DNA of 36,147 nt from Candidatus Nanopelagicales bacterium (GCA_030836325.1 JAURQC010000110.1:1-36147); one strand, 5' to 3'. Positions 7,591-16,048 are shown, numbered from the stretch's first letter. The notes: a model not told the origin generated them from the letters alone. Numbers and translations are program-made.

Positions 7591-8303
7591 TCCTGCGGGT
7601 CGACAGTCGCGCGGAAATCGACCATCTTCTGGTTGACGACCACGGCCACTGCGAAAGCGAGTGCGAGCACACCAACCGACATGACGGCCAACCAGCCGTT
7701 GAAGTCCCCGACGCCGGCGATGTTGGGGGGATCGTCCGGGCACATCCCCAAGCCGCATTCGGGGATGACGCTGATGCCGATGATGATCAGGTTCGCGAAA
7801 ACCCAGAAGATCGCGGTGAGGGCGACCACGCGGAACCAAGACTTGGCGTATCGGATGCCCTGATCCTCTTCCTGGAAGGGCGCGTCCCACAGCAGCATCA
7901 CCGAACACCCAACGATGGCGATCACGAAGGTCACGAGCGCCCAGGTGTAGAGGTGGAGACCCCAGATCGCGGGTCCGTAGCCTGGATCTCCGGGTTCGAT
8001 GTGCAGCAGAATCTGTCGGGTGCTGCCTGCGGCACCCACGACCGCTGCCAGGATGCTCAGGGCGTAGTGCGAGGCTCGCATGCCCCACAACAGGTTCATC
8101 ACGGGCCCCACGGCAAGGCCGATCATGCCCGAGCGTTGTATCAAGCACAGTGGGCACGGCTGCTCACCGACGCCGAACTGCAGATGCAAGGAACCGGCGA
8201 GGACGCCCAGCAGCGCGAGGAGCGCGAGAACGTTGATGACACGGGCGATGCGCACTGCGTTAGCGCCGGTAAAAGTGAAATCGAGGGTTGCCTTCGTATC
8301 CAT
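7587..8303 (-). CDS. DsbB family disulfide bond formation protein
   Basis: A 238-residue membrane protein with about five hydrophobic helices. The first periplasmic loop contains PC50PLC53LIQR, the quinone-reactive CxxC of DsbB; the arginine corresponds to the quinone-proximal arginine. A second cysteine pair, ECGLGMC, lies in a late extracytoplasmic loop and could pass electrons to a DsbA-type partner. DsbB reoxidises thiol oxidases by reducing quinone. The protein is longer than E. coli DsbB (176 residues) and has an extra C-terminal helix ending in a cytoplasmic tail. It lies 16 nt after the small DUF5993-like gene and they form one operon. The secreted cysteine-rich protein at 5851-6681 is a possible client (inference). 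Start ATG 8303; a TTG three codons upstream is possible. Confidence 0.85.
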   Translation of the reverse strand: MDTKATLDFTFTGANAVRIARVINVLALLALLGVLAGSLHLQFGVGEQPCPLCLIQRSGMIGLAVGPVMNLLWGMRASHYALSILAAVVGAAGSTRQILLHIEPGDPGYGPAIWGLHLYTWALVTFVIAIVGCSVMLLWDAPFQEEDQGIRYAKSWFRVVALTAIFWVFANLIIIGISVIPECGLGMCPDDPPNIAGVGDFNGWLAVMSVGVLALAFAVAVVVNQKMVDFRATVDPQD

Positions 8304-8319
8304 GATCGTCAAAATTCCG

Positions 8320-8472
8320 TCAGAAGTTCAGCGGAATGGGATCGGTCATGTGCAGTCGAAGCAGAAGGAGGGTCCAAACCAAGGTAACCAGGGTCAACGG
8401 GATGACCCAACCCTTGCGGAGGAAGACTCCGATGAACACGACAGACCACAAGACGAACATCAAGGCCATCAC
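8320..8472 (-). CDS. small membrane protein, DUF5993-like, partner of DsbB
   Basis: A 50-residue protein found by reading the gap upstream of dsbB. It has two hydrophobic helices (MALMFVLWSVVFIGVF and IPLTLVTLVWTLLLL) split by a basic turn (LRKGW), and ends HMTDPIPLNF, matching my recollection of the HxTDPLxLxF ending of DUF5993 proteins, which are typically encoded next to DsbB-type genes. I start it at GTG 8470-8472 because TAGCCT lies six bases upstream, with an in-frame TAG four codons before; the adjacent ATG 8467-8469 is equally possible. The gene is 16 nt before dsbB, so it may be an accessory subunit of the quinone-thiol oxidase. The role is inferred from neighbourhood. Confidence 0.72.
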   Translation of the reverse strand: MMALMFVLWSVVFIGVFLRKGWVIPLTLVTLVWTLLLLRLHMTDPIPLNF

Positions 8473-8478
8473 GCCGCC

Positions 8479-8484
8479 AGGCTA
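8479..8484 (-). promoter_or_regulatory. -10 box of a leaderless promoter (DUF5993-dsbB operon)
   Basis: TAGCCT on the minus strand lies exactly six bases before the GTG at 8472, so transcription could begin at the start codon and cover the small gene and dsbB. Confidence 0.45.
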
Positions 8485-8619
8485 TCCGTTGGGACGCCCT
8501 CTTTGGCGCAGACGGATGAGGTGACAGGCGAAATTGGGGATTCCCGCTAGGCTCACGTGGTCGCCCGACACGGGTGCAAGCCCGGTTGGAGCTCTGACTC
8601 TCGGAAGTGAGGCCTGCTA

Positions 8620-9759
8620 GTGAAGATCGTCATCCCTGCTGAGACGCGCCCAGGGGAGAAGCGCGTCGCGATGCTCCCGTCTGTGGTGCGCAAGTTCACC
8701 CAGCTCGGCTTCGATGTGGCAGTTCAGTCCGGAGCGGGTCGAGAGGCCTTTGCCAACGACGACGCCTATGTTGAAGCCGGCGCGAGCGTGTTCGACGAAG
8801 CCTCATTGACTGACCAGATTGGCAGCGCTGACGTGGTCGCCAGTGTTCGGCCGCTCGACTATGGCCGCGCCTCGCGACTGCGCAAGGGTGGCGTCACGAT
8901 CTCCTTTTTGTCGCCCGCTCAGGACACCGAGACCATTAAGGCTCTCCGCGATGCCGGGGCGACAGGACTGTCCTTTGATCTGCTTCCTCGTATCTCCCGA
9001 GCACAGTCCATGGACGCGCTTACCTCGCAGGCCCTTGTGGCCGGATACCGAGCGGCTCTCGTAGGTGCCGATCGACTTCCCTCGTTCTTTCCGTTGTTCA
9101 TGACGGCAGCAGGCACGATTCAGCCCGCCAAGGTCCTTGTCCTCGGCGCGGGGGTGGCGGGCCTTCAGGCAATCGCGACCGCCAAGCGCATTGGCGCAAA
9201 GGTCTCGGCCTACGACGTCCGCCCCGCCAGCGCCGACGAAGTGAAGTCGATGGGGGCAACGTTCATCACGCTGGACCTCGAGGCACTTGAAGGTTCCGGC
9301 GGCTACGCACGCGAGATGAGCGAGGACCGCGCAGCACGGCAACGTGAACTGCTCACGCCTTACATTTCCGATTCCGACGTGGTCATCACCACGGCAGCCG
9401 TTCCCGGCCGACAAGCGCCGACGCTGGTCACCCGCGCGATGGTGGAGACGATGAAGCCGGGCTCCGTGGTTGTCGACCTCGCCAGCGAGACCGGCGGGAA
9501 CGTCGAGGGATCGGTCTCTGGCGAGGAAGTGCAGATTGGTGAAGTCACAGTCTGGGGTGCGAAGGACGTGGCCAGTGAGATGCCGGTCCATGCTTCCCAG
9601 CTGTACGCAATGAACATCGCGGCTCTCGCCGGTCTGCTGGTCAAGGATGGCGAATTCGTTGTTGACCTCGACGACGAAATTCTTGACGGCTGCGCCGTGG
9701 TGCACGACGGGGAAGTCCGAAGCGAAGCAGCGCAGCAAGCGTTGCAGGGAGGTGCGTGA
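8620..9759 (+). CDS. pntAA: NAD(P) transhydrogenase subunit alpha, part 1 (NAD-binding domain I)
   Basis: A 379-residue soluble domain I of the proton-translocating transhydrogenase, related to alanine dehydrogenase. It starts MKIVIPAETRPGEKR at GTG 8620, preceded by GTGAGG as a ribosome binding site. The NAD(H) fold is shown by VLVLGAGVAGLQAIATAKR at about residue 172, and the domain-specific loop by TTAAVPGRQAP and VVDLASETGGN. It takes hydride from NADH and hands it to domain III of PntB. The gene opens a three-gene operon in which alpha is split (PntAA plus PntAB), as in Rhodospirillum and many actinobacteria. The enzyme uses proton-motive force to make NADPH for biosynthesis and redox defence. 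Confidence 0.96.
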   Translation: MKIVIPAETRPGEKRVAMLPSVVRKFTQLGFDVAVQSGAGREAFANDDAYVEAGASVFDEASLTDQIGSADVVASVRPLDYGRASRLRKGGVTISFLSPAQDTETIKALRDAGATGLSFDLLPRISRAQSMDALTSQALVAGYRAALVGADRLPSFFPLFMTAAGTIQPAKVLVLGAGVAGLQAIATAKRIGAKVSAYDVRPASADEVKSMGATFITLDLEALEGSGGYAREMSEDRAARQRELLTPYISDSDVVITTAAVPGRQAPTLVTRAMVETMKPGSVVVDLASETGGNVEGSVSGEEVQIGEVTVWGAKDVASEMPVHASQLYAMNIAALAGLLVKDGEFVVDLDDEILDGCAVVHDGEVRSEAAQQALQGGA

Positions 9760-9761
9760 GC

Positions 9762-10076
9762 ATGGATGGCATCGCACTGCTGACCATCTTCGTCCTGAGC
9801 GTCTTTGTGGGATTTGAGGTTGTCTCGAAGGTTTCGACCGTTCTCCACACACCGCTGATGTCCGGCGCGAATGCCATCCACGGTGTGGTTGTGATGGGCG
9901 CGGTCATCGTCGCCGGGGAATCCCAGCCAGGGTCCTTGGAGTTGTGGATCTCCCTGGCGGCGGTCCTGTTGGGTGCGATCAACCTGGTAGGCGGCTTCGT
10001 GGTCACTGACCGCATGTTGGAGATGTTCAAATCCAAGAAGCCTGCCGCCCCCGCTAAGGAAGGCGGTGCGGCATGA
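9762..10076 (+). CDS. pntAB: NAD(P) transhydrogenase subunit alpha, part 2 (membrane)
   Basis: A 104-residue membrane protein with three hydrophobic segments, the domain II half contributed by the alpha side. Family features include LSVFVGFEVVSKV near the N-terminus, LMSGANAIHGVVVMGA and GGFVVTDRML with a short basic C-terminal tail. I chose ATG 9762, which sits nine bases after GGGAGG; the GTG at 9756, which would overlap the pntAA stop by four bases, is the alternative. It packs with the membrane helices of PntB to form the proton path. Its stop overlaps the pntB start (ATGA). Confidence 0.93.
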   Translation: MDGIALLTIFVLSVFVGFEVVSKVSTVLHTPLMSGANAIHGVVVMGAVIVAGESQPGSLELWISLAAVLLGAINLVGGFVVTDRMLEMFKSKKPAAPAKEGGAA

Positions 10077-11461
10077 CCGAGACGCATGTCGACCCCACGT
10101 GGGTCCAACTCGCTTACCTCGTCGCGGCGGTGCTGTTCGTCCTGGCACTGAAGTCGATGTCATCACCGCGAACAGCACGCACAGGTGTGCTGCTCGGTGC
10201 TGCAGGTGCCTTGATCGCCACGGTTGTGCTGTTCTTCAGCGGTATCGAACTGATGAACCTGGCATTAATCCTGATTGTGCTGGCCGTCGGTTCGGTGGTT
10301 GGTCTGGTGGCCGCGCGTCGCGTCAAGATGACCGCGATGCCGCAGCTGGTCGCGCTCTTCAACGGCGTGGGCGGTGGTGCGGCTGGTCTGATCGCAGTTG
10401 TTGAGTATCTGGTCGTCGGGTCCGAGGACCTCCTGTTCTTGATCTTCACCGTTGCGACGGTGATCATCGGATCGGTCGCGTTTTCCGGATCGGTCGTCAC
10501 GTACCTGAAGTTGCAGGAACTGATGACCACTCGGCCAGTGGTCATCCCGCTGGGCAAGTGGATCACCATCCTTGTTGCACTCGCGACTGTCGTAGCTGCG
10601 GTCTGGATGGTCGTCGACCCGCAGCAGTGGCTGTTGTGGGCCCTGCTCGCGCTTGGCCTGCTGTTTGGTGTCCTGTTCGTCCTGCCGGTTGGTGGCGCGG
10701 ACGTCCCGATCGTCATCTCTTTGTTGAATGCCATGACCGGTCTGGCTGTGGCGGCGTCGGGCTACGTGCTCGGCAACGTCCTGCTGCTCATCGCCGGCAC
10801 ACTGGTGGGTGCTTCGGGCACGCTGCTGACCAACTTGATGGCCAAGGCCATGGGCCGACCCCTCACCTCTACGCTCTTTGGCGCATTCTCCGGCACCACG
10901 GCCGGCGGTGGGGGCGGGGGAACTGACCGTCCGGTCCGCTCGGGCTCGGCGAACGATGTCGCGATCATGCTCGGCTTCGCGAACAAGGTGATCCTGGTTC
11001 CCGGCTACGGCCTCGCGGTCGCGCAGGCCCAGAGCACGCTTCGCGAACTGGCTGACTTGCTCACCGAGAAGGGCATTGAGGTGGACTACGCCATCCACCC
11101 GGTGGCTGGTCGCATGCCTGGGCACATGAACGTACTGCTGGCAGAAGCGAATGTGCCGTATGAGCAACTCAAGGAAATGGACGAGATCAATCCGGAGTTC
11201 TCGGCCACAGATGTGGTGCTCGTTGTCGGCGCGAACGACGTCGTGAATCCGGCAGCTCGCACCGATCAGAGTGCACCGATCTACGGCATGCCGATCCTGG
11301 ACGTGGACGCAGCGCAGCAGATCGTGTTCTTGAAGCGGTCGATGCGACCGGGCTTCGCGGGCATCGAGAATGAGATCCTTTTCGATCCGAAGACCACGCT
11401 GCTCTTCGGTGATGCGAAGGACTCCCTCACCAAGGTCGTCGCAGCCCTCAAGAACGTCTAG
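10073..11461 (+). CDS. pntB: NAD(P) transhydrogenase subunit beta
   Basis: A 462-residue protein: about nine transmembrane helices (residues 8-270), a glycine-rich linker with six consecutive glycines near residue 283, then the NADP-binding domain III. The latter carries VILVPGYGLAVAQAQ, AIHPVAGRMPGHMNVLLAEA and VLVVGANDVVNPAA, all diagnostic of PntB. It receives hydride to NADP and couples this to proton translocation with PntAB. The start ATG at 10073 overlaps the pntAB stop by four bases, giving translational coupling. The operon ends in a strong hairpin 10 nt downstream. Confidence 0.96.
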   Translation: MTETHVDPTWVQLAYLVAAVLFVLALKSMSSPRTARTGVLLGAAGALIATVVLFFSGIELMNLALILIVLAVGSVVGLVAARRVKMTAMPQLVALFNGVGGGAAGLIAVVEYLVVGSEDLLFLIFTVATVIIGSVAFSGSVVTYLKLQELMTTRPVVIPLGKWITILVALATVVAAVWMVVDPQQWLLWALLALGLLFGVLFVLPVGGADVPIVISLLNAMTGLAVAASGYVLGNVLLLIAGTLVGASGTLLTNLMAKAMGRPLTSTLFGAFSGTTAGGGGGGTDRPVRSGSANDVAIMLGFANKVILVPGYGLAVAQAQSTLRELADLLTEKGIEVDYAIHPVAGRMPGHMNVLLAEANVPYEQLKEMDEINPEFSATDVVLVVGANDVVNPAARTDQSAPIYGMPILDVDAAQQIVFLKRSMRPGFAGIENEILFDPKTTLLFGDAKDSLTKVVAALKNV

Positions 11462-11470
11462 CAACCCCAG

Positions 11471-11499
11471 CCGTTTCCCCCGGATTCCGGGGGAAACGG
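11471..11499. terminator. strong hairpin between convergent pntB and upp
   Basis: CCGTTTCCCCCGG pairs perfectly over 13 bp with CCGGGGGAAACGG across an ATT loop. It is symmetric and lies between two convergent genes, so it may stop transcription from both sides. There is no long T-run on either strand. Confidence 0.7.
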
Positions 11500-11518
11500 G
11501 AGTGGTGATGGTGCGTGG

Positions 11519-12157
11519 TTAGGCGACGCCGTAGAGGCGGTCGCCGGCGTCGCCGAGGCCCGGGACGATGTAGCCCTTCTCGTTGAGCTTCTCGTCGAGG
11601 CCTGCGGTAACCACGGTCACGTCTGCATCGCGGTTTCCGTAGTTCTCTTCCATGTGGGCCAGGCCCTCCGGAGCGGCTAGCAAGCAAATGGCGGTGACGT
11701 CCTTGGCTCCGCGCTCGAGCAGGATGTCGATCGCTGCGACCAAAGTGCCGCCAGTGGCCAGCATGGGGTCGAGAACGAACACCTGGCGATCGTGCAGATC
11801 TTGCGGGAGACGGTCTGCGTAGATCGACGCCATCAGGGTGTCCTCATCGCGAACCAATCCGAGGAAACCGACCTCGGCGGTCGGCATCAGTTTGACCATG
11901 CCATTCAACATGCCAAGGCCAGCGCGGAGAATCGGCACAACCAGCGGCTTGGGCTCACCGAGTTCATACCCAGTGGTCGGTGCGACCGGAGTGGTGATCT
12001 GCTCGGGATGGACGGTCAGTGACCGAGTGGCCTCGTACGCCAGGAGAGTTACGAGTTCCTCGGCAAGGAGCCGAAAGGTGGCTGATGATGTCTCTTCACG
12101 CCGCAAACGGCTCATCTTGTGGGAAACGAGCGGATGATCGATCACCAGAGTTCGCAT
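11519..12157 (-). CDS. upp: uracil phosphoribosyltransferase
   Basis: A 212-residue protein, the usual length for Upp. It converts uracil and PRPP to UMP in pyrimidine salvage. Visible are [12 protein letters not shown] (flexible loop and active-site arginine), the PRPP-binding motif [14 protein letters not shown] and the uracil-binding C-terminus [15 protein letters not shown] 12157 ([14 protein letters not shown]) gives the standard N-terminus. TACTCT on the minus strand lies seven bases upstream of the ATG and may be the -10 of a leaderless or near-leaderless promoter. The gene is divergent from the TadA-associated gene, 58 nt away. Confidence 0.96.
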   Translation of the reverse strand: MRTLVIDHPLVSHKMSRLRREETSSATFRLLAEELVTLLAYEATRSLTVHPEQITTPVAPTTGYELGEPKPLVVPILRAGLGMLNGMVKLMPTAEVGFLGLVRDEDTLMASIYADRLPQDLHDRQVFVLDPMLATGGTLVAAIDILLERGAKDVTAICLLAAPEGLAHMEENYGNRDADVTVVTAGLDEKLNEKGYIVPGLGDAGDRLYGVA

Positions 12158-12164
12158 GCACCGC

Positions 12165-12170
12165 AGAGTA
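12165..12170 (-). promoter_or_regulatory. -10-like box before upp
   Basis: TACTCT on the minus strand lies seven bases before the ATG of upp, and no Shine-Dalgarno sequence is visible, consistent with a leaderless or very short leader transcript. Confidence 0.35.
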
Positions 12171-12215
12171 GTCGTAAGGGTGACTCGAAGGTGCGGCTCA
12201 TGACACGATCTACCC

Positions 12216-12695
12216 ATGGGAACTCAGGTAGTGAGCGTCGACGACATCGAATCGTCGATCGTGTTCTGGCGCGAGGAAGGCATCTGGCAGGTATCCAGCA
12301 TTCCCGCTCGCTCGGCCGTCTCCATGGATGCGCTCATCTCGGCGCTGTCGCGCTTCCCGGGAGAGGGGGGTGTGTTCGGGGCCGTCACCGTGCGTGACGA
12401 CTTCTTCCTGCTGGTGCGTGAGAGTGGCCAAGGTCGCTGGATCCTTCTCAGCGACGGAGCTGCATCGTGGGATTGGTCGCTCGCAGAAGAAGCCGTGGAC
12501 ATGCTCGGTCTGTCGGATGAAGACGTCGAAGAGTTCGAACCTGCCGGCGATGCGCGCTTGCTGGAAGAGTTCGGTATGAAAGGCGAGGAACTCGAACTGT
12601 TGTGTTCTGACGAGGACCTCTACCCCGATGAGCAACTAACGACCATCGCTGAGCGCCTCGGAATCTCCGCCCAGTGGTCACGCGCGACCAGGTGA
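12216..12695 (+). CDS. TadA-associated protein (TIGR03941-like)
   Basis: A 159-residue acidic protein matching the actinobacterial family named tRNA adenosine deaminase-associated protein. Features I can see are the N-terminal strand [20 protein letters not shown], the middle block [13 protein letters not shown], the tryptophan-rich [11 protein letters not shown] and an acidic C-terminal half ([15 protein letters not shown]). The name comes from its constant position before tadA; no activity is established. It ends at TGATG, sharing one base with the tadA start, so the two are probably made in step and may interact. An N-terminal start at ATG 12216 is clear; CACGAT six bases upstream may be a weak leaderless -10. 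Confidence 0.8.
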   Translation: MGTQVVSVDDIESSIVFWREEGIWQVSSIPARSAVSMDALISALSRFPGEGGVFGAVTVRDDFFLLVRESGQGRWILLSDGAASWDWSLAEEAVDMLGLSDEDVEEFEPAGDARLLEEFGMKGEELELLCSDEDLYPDEQLTTIAERLGISAQWSRATR

Positions 12696-13198
12696 TGATT
12701 GACCGTCACAGGCAATACGCCGAATGGATGGGAGTCGCCCTCGAGAGTGCCACCGCTGCCGGTGAGCGCGGAGACATCCCTATCGGAGCTCTTGTCGTCG
12801 ATTCCGAAGGCCGAGTGCTGTCCGTTGCCTCGAATAGGCGGGAAGTTGACCACGATCCGACGGCCCACGCTGAGGTGCTGGCTCTGCGAGCGGCTGCGCA
12901 TGAACAAGGCGACTGGCGGCTGGACGGCTGCACACTCGTAGTGACGGTCGAGCCGTGCCCGATGTGTGCGGGAGCAGCGGTGCTTGCTCGCATCGAAACC
13001 CTGGTTCTCGGCGCCTGGAATGAGGAGTACGGCGCCGCGGGGTCGCGCTGGGACTTGGTGCGTGATCGCCGAATGAACCATCGCCTCGAAGTGGTCAGCG
13101 GTGTGCGCGCCAAGGAGTGCGGCGATGTGTTGTCGAGTTTCCTTGAGTCCAGGCGAGTTTCGGGAAGCGACGGCGATGCCTACAGTGGTGACCGATGA
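12695..13198 (+). CDS. tadA: tRNA-specific adenosine deaminase
   Basis: A 167-residue zinc deaminase that converts adenosine 34 to inosine in tRNA-Arg(ACG). The zinc site is complete: His58 and the proton-shuttling Glu60 in PTAHAEVLALR, and Cys88/Cys91 in VEPCPMCAGA. MNHRLEVVSGV and the final helix LSSFLESRR are the usual TadA C-terminus, after which about 12 extra residues run on to the stop. I choose ATG 12695, which overlaps the previous stop (TGATG); GTG 12692 or 12674 are alternatives. The stop overlaps the ATG of the LytR_C gene (ATGA). Family alternatives such as cytosine or guanine deaminase are less likely because of the full TadA-specific N-terminus. Confidence 0.93.
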   Translation: MIDRHRQYAEWMGVALESATAAGERGDIPIGALVVDSEGRVLSVASNRREVDHDPTAHAEVLALRAAAHEQGDWRLDGCTLVVTVEPCPMCAGAAVLARIETLVLGAWNEEYGAAGSRWDLVRDRRMNHRLEVVSGVRAKECGDVLSSFLESRRVSGSDGDAYSGDR

Positions 13199-13803
13199 GC
13201 ACTCTGGGTCCCGTCCGACGTCCCCCCGCGAAGCGGCCAACGTGGTTGATTGCGCTCTTGAGCTCTGTGGGGATGGTCGTGTTGTTCGCTATCGGCTTCG
13301 GGGTTTCACTCTTGGTCTCGGGAGAGGATGAGCGTCCGACGATTGTTGCGGGGGAAGCCGATCCAAGTTCGCCTAACGCAATCGAGACGACCGAGCCCGA
13401 ACCGTGCGAGACCACCTTGATCGCTGCAGCTGAGGTGCTGCCCCGACCGGATGCGGTGGTGGTCAACGTCTACAACTCGACCAAGCGGGCTGGTCTCGCG
13501 GGAGCTACGGCACAGGAACTGAGCCAAGCAGGATTTGGGATCAACAAAGTGGAGAACGATCCGCTTGGCGTCTCACTTCGTGGTGTCGGTGAGATCCGTT
13601 TCGGACCCAAGGGCATTGATAACGCGCGGCTCTTGCAGTTCTACGTGCCCGATGCAGTGATGGTTGAGGACGATCGCAGCGGGCCTCGGGTTGATCTGTC
13701 GATCGGTCGCAGTTTTGAGGGTTTGAAGCCTGAGGGTGAGGTCGTGGCGTCGCTCGCCTCGCCGTCACCGTCCCTGTCTGGTCCTGGCTGCCCGGTCGAG
13801 TAG
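13195..13803 (+). CDS. membrane-anchored LytR_C domain protein
   Basis: A 202-residue protein with a basic cytoplasmic N-terminus (RRPPAKRPTW), one transmembrane helix (about 17-42), a linker rich in Pro, Glu and Thr, and an extracytoplasmic LytR_C domain (PF13399) from about residue 88: VVVNVYNSTKRAGLAGATAQ and LSQAGFGINKVEND, followed by IRFGPKG and a position of YVPDA. These domains occur alone or at the end of LytR-CpsA-Psr phosphotransferases and are tied to the cell envelope; the exact role is unknown. It starts at ATGA, overlapping tadA, and its last 39 nt overlap the end of the convergent kinase gene. The C-terminal tail rich in Ser and Pro lies in this overlap. Confidence 0.82.
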   Translation: MSTLGPVRRPPAKRPTWLIALLSSVGMVVLFAIGFGVSLLVSGEDERPTIVAGEADPSSPNAIETTEPEPCETTLIAAAEVLPRPDAVVVNVYNSTKRAGLAGATAQELSQAGFGINKVENDPLGVSLRGVGEIRFGPKGIDNARLLQFYVPDAVMVEDDRSGPRVDLSIGRSFEGLKPEGEVVASLASPSPSLSGPGCPVE

Positions 13804-14835
13804 CACGCGCACGGCCTGACCGAACTGCGCAAACGCGGGGTTGGTTGTTTGCCCGGCCACGTAGCGCGCCCAGATCTGCTGCAAGATCACGGCCAGGCGA
13901 AACAGACCGTAGGTCTCATAGAAGGTCCACTCGACATTGGCGAAGCCCATGCGCTGCGAGTACTGCTGCATTATGTCCGATCTCGTGGGCATTCCAGGAA
14001 TGTCACTCGGCTGCCGCCTTAGTGCCGCGAAGGCGGGATCGACACCGGCGTCGGTTGAGTCGATCCAATAGGCCAAGGCGGCTCCGACGTCCATGAGTGG
14101 GTCACCGATGGTCGCCATCTCCCAATCTAAGACTCCGCTGATCCTCGGCTCACTGCCAGAAAGAAGTGACGAACTCTCCATGATCATGTTGTCCAGACGC
14201 CAATCACCGTGGATGACGCAGGCAGCGATATCAGCGGGTCGGTTCTCATCAAGCCACACCATCACCGCCTCGCCGTCCGGGACGTCGTCGGTGCGAGCCC
14301 GTCGATACCGATCGGACCAGCCGGCTATCTGACGATCGACATACCCCGGACCCTTGCCCCAGTTGTCCAAGTCGGCCGCAGAGACATCAATGCTGTGCAG
14401 ATCGGCCCAACGTTCGACGTACACGTGTCCGAGGCTTTGTGCTTGTTCGGCAGAAAGAGTCTGTGCGGTGTCAGGGCGCAGAACGATCCCCTCGATGTAG
14501 TCCATCACGTAGAAGGGCGATCCGATTACCGAAGGGTCGGTGCAGTTGGCCTTCACCTGCGGCACGTAAGGGAACTGATCACGAATATGTGTCAAGACGT
14601 GGACCTCACGACCCATGTCATGTGCGGAGGCGGCTTTCGTTCCCGCGGGTGGACGCCGCAGGACTAACTCGCGATCAGGGTAGGCGAGCCGGTAGGTGAG
14701 GTTGGAAGCACCGCGGGTGAATTGGGTAACCGTTGGGAGGCCTGGTGCAAGATCCGATAACTCACCACGCAACCACGCATCCATGGCCACGAGGTCGAAA
14801 GCGTCCTCACCCCGGACATCGGATTGGTCGCTCAT
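13765..14835 (-). CDS. APH-family phosphotransferase, LvaA/ACAD10-11 kinase-domain type
   Basis: A 356-residue aminoglycoside-phosphotransferase-fold kinase. It shows GASNLTYRL in the nucleotide loop, LRRPPAG, a MGREVHVL glutamate helix, [12 protein letters not shown] in the hinge, the catalytic loop [12 protein letters not shown] and the metal-binding [12 protein letters not shown]. This set matches the kinase domain of human ACAD10/ACAD11 and LvaA of Pseudomonas, which phosphorylate 4-hydroxyacyl-CoA, rather than drug-resistance enzymes. Its ATG overlaps the stop of the acyl-CoA dehydrogenase gene (ATGA), supporting a joint pathway. The C-terminal coding end overlaps the convergent LytR_C gene by 39 nt. 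The substrate is inferred from homology and context. Confidence 0.87.
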   Translation of the reverse strand: MSDQSDVRGEDAFDLVAMDAWLRGELSDLAPGLPTVTQFTRGASNLTYRLAYPDRELVLRRPPAGTKAASAHDMGREVHVLTHIRDQFPYVPQVKANCTDPSVIGSPFYVMDYIEGIVLRPDTAQTLSAEQAQSLGHVYVERWADLHSIDVSAADLDNWGKGPGYVDRQIAGWSDRYRRARTDDVPDGEAVMVWLDENRPADIAACVIHGDWRLDNMIMESSSLLSGSEPRISGVLDWEMATIGDPLMDVGAALAYWIDSTDAGVDPAFAALRRQPSDIPGMPTRSDIMQQYSQRMGFANVEWTFYETYGLFRLAVILQQIWARYVAGQTTNPAFAQFGQAVRVLLDRAARTRQGR

Positions 14836-16046
14836 CGGCGACGTAACTCCATGCGGGCGATGTCACGCAAGTGAACTTCGTCTGGACCGTCAGCCAGCCG
14901 TAGCGAACGTGCCCCGGCGTACATCGATGCGAGAGGGGTGTCGTCGCTGACGCCGGCGCCACCGTGCACCTGGATCGCACGGTCGATGACATCGCACGCC
15001 ACCCGCGGCGCTACCACCTTGATCGCTGCGATTTCGGTACGAGCTCCCTTTGCGCCGACGCTATCGATCATGGCTGCGGCTTTCAATGTGAGAAGGCGCG
15101 CCTGATCGATCTCGATTCGTGAGAGTGCGATGGCTTCGCGAACGACGCCCTGATCGGAGAGCGGTGCCCCGAAGGCAACACGTCCCTTCGCCCGATCGAC
15201 CATCAGTTCGAGAGCGCGTTCGGCGAGCCCGATCATGCGCATGCAGTGGTGAATGCGGCCCGGACCAAGCCGCGCCTGTGCAATGGCAAAACCAGAGCCC
15301 TCTTGACCGAGGAGATTCGACACCGGGACTCGGACACCTGAGAACTCGATCTCTCCGTGGCCATGTTGATCGTGATAGCCAAAGACTGGCAGGGATCTCT
15401 TCACTGTGACACCGGGTGTGTCCATCGGCACGAGCACCATTGACTGTTGGCTATGAGTATCGGCGTCGGGGTCGGTCTTGCCCATCAGAATCAAGATTTC
15501 GCAGCGAGGGTCAAGTGCCCCGGTAGTCCACCACTTGCGACCATTGATCACGTAGTGATCGCCATGCCTTTGGATGAGGGTTGCGATGTTCGTGGCATCG
15601 GAGGATGCAACGTCGGGTTCTGTCATCGCGAAACCCGAGCGAATGCGGCCGTCGAGAAGTGGCTGGAGCCATCGCTGCTGTTGCTCGGGTGTGCCGAACA
15701 TGTGCAGGACCTCCATGTTCCCGGTGTCCGGTGCTGAGCAGTTGAGTGCTTCGGGGGCGATCTCGATTGAGCGTCCGGTGATCTCCGCGAGGTAGGCGTA
15801 GTCCAAGACGCTGAGTCCGTGGGCCGGGTCGGTGCAGTCGGGCAGGAAGAGATTCCACAGCCCTTTGGATCGTGCGGTGGACTTGAGCTCTTCGATGACC
15901 GCGGGTAAATGGTGGAGTTTCCCCTCCCGGGCGAGACTTTGACGCTGCTCGGTATACACCGGCTCTGCCGGATAGACGTACTCGTCCATGAACGTGGTGA
16001 GGTGTGAGACGTATTCCTGTGCCCGAGGGCTCGGTCCCAGGTCCAT
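14832..16046 (-). CDS. acyl-CoA dehydrogenase, LvaC/ACAD10-11 type
   Basis: A 404-residue flavin-dependent acyl-CoA dehydrogenase. Visible are the FAD-contacting [15 protein letters not shown] and WWTTGALDP in the middle beta-domain and the C-terminal flavin-binding helix [14 protein letters not shown]. The long N-terminal part with [13 protein letters not shown] and [17 protein letters not shown] resembles the ACAD10/ACAD11 dehydrogenase half, with [18 protein letters not shown] as a family signature. The usual catalytic glutamate of short-chain dehydrogenases is not obvious in this subgroup, which suits a lyase-like step on phosphoacyl-CoA. It starts 2 nt after the AI-2E-type gene and overlaps the kinase gene, so all three are cotranscribed. 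Confidence 0.9.
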   Translation of the reverse strand: MDLGPSPRAQEYVSHLTTFMDEYVYPAEPVYTEQRQSLAREGKLHHLPAVIEELKSTARSKGLWNLFLPDCTDPAHGLSVLDYAYLAEITGRSIEIAPEALNCSAPDTGNMEVLHMFGTPEQQQRWLQPLLDGRIRSGFAMTEPDVASSDATNIATLIQRHGDHYVINGRKWWTTGALDPRCEILILMGKTDPDADTHSQQSMVLVPMDTPGVTVKRSLPVFGYHDQHGHGEIEFSGVRVPVSNLLGQEGSGFAIAQARLGPGRIHHCMRMIGLAERALELMVDRAKGRVAFGAPLSDQGVVREAIALSRIEIDQARLLTLKAAAMIDSVGAKGARTEIAAIKVVAPRVACDVIDRAIQVHGGAGVSDDTPLASMYAGARSLRLADGPDEVHLRDIARMELRRR

Positions 16047-16048
16047 AG

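Noticed and set aside
8521..8619. TAGGCT at 8548 and GTGACA at 8521 as a pntAA promoter.
   Set aside because: The spacing between them is 21 bases, too long for a standard promoter, and no better -35 lies at 17 bases.
8803..10178. Long minus-strand frames opposite pntAA.
   Set aside because: They are antisense to a conserved enzyme gene, with no motif or ribosome binding site.
10265..11464. A 399-codon minus-strand frame opposite pntB.
   Set aside because: pntB on the plus strand is unmistakable, and the antisense product is low in hydrophobic order and matches no family.
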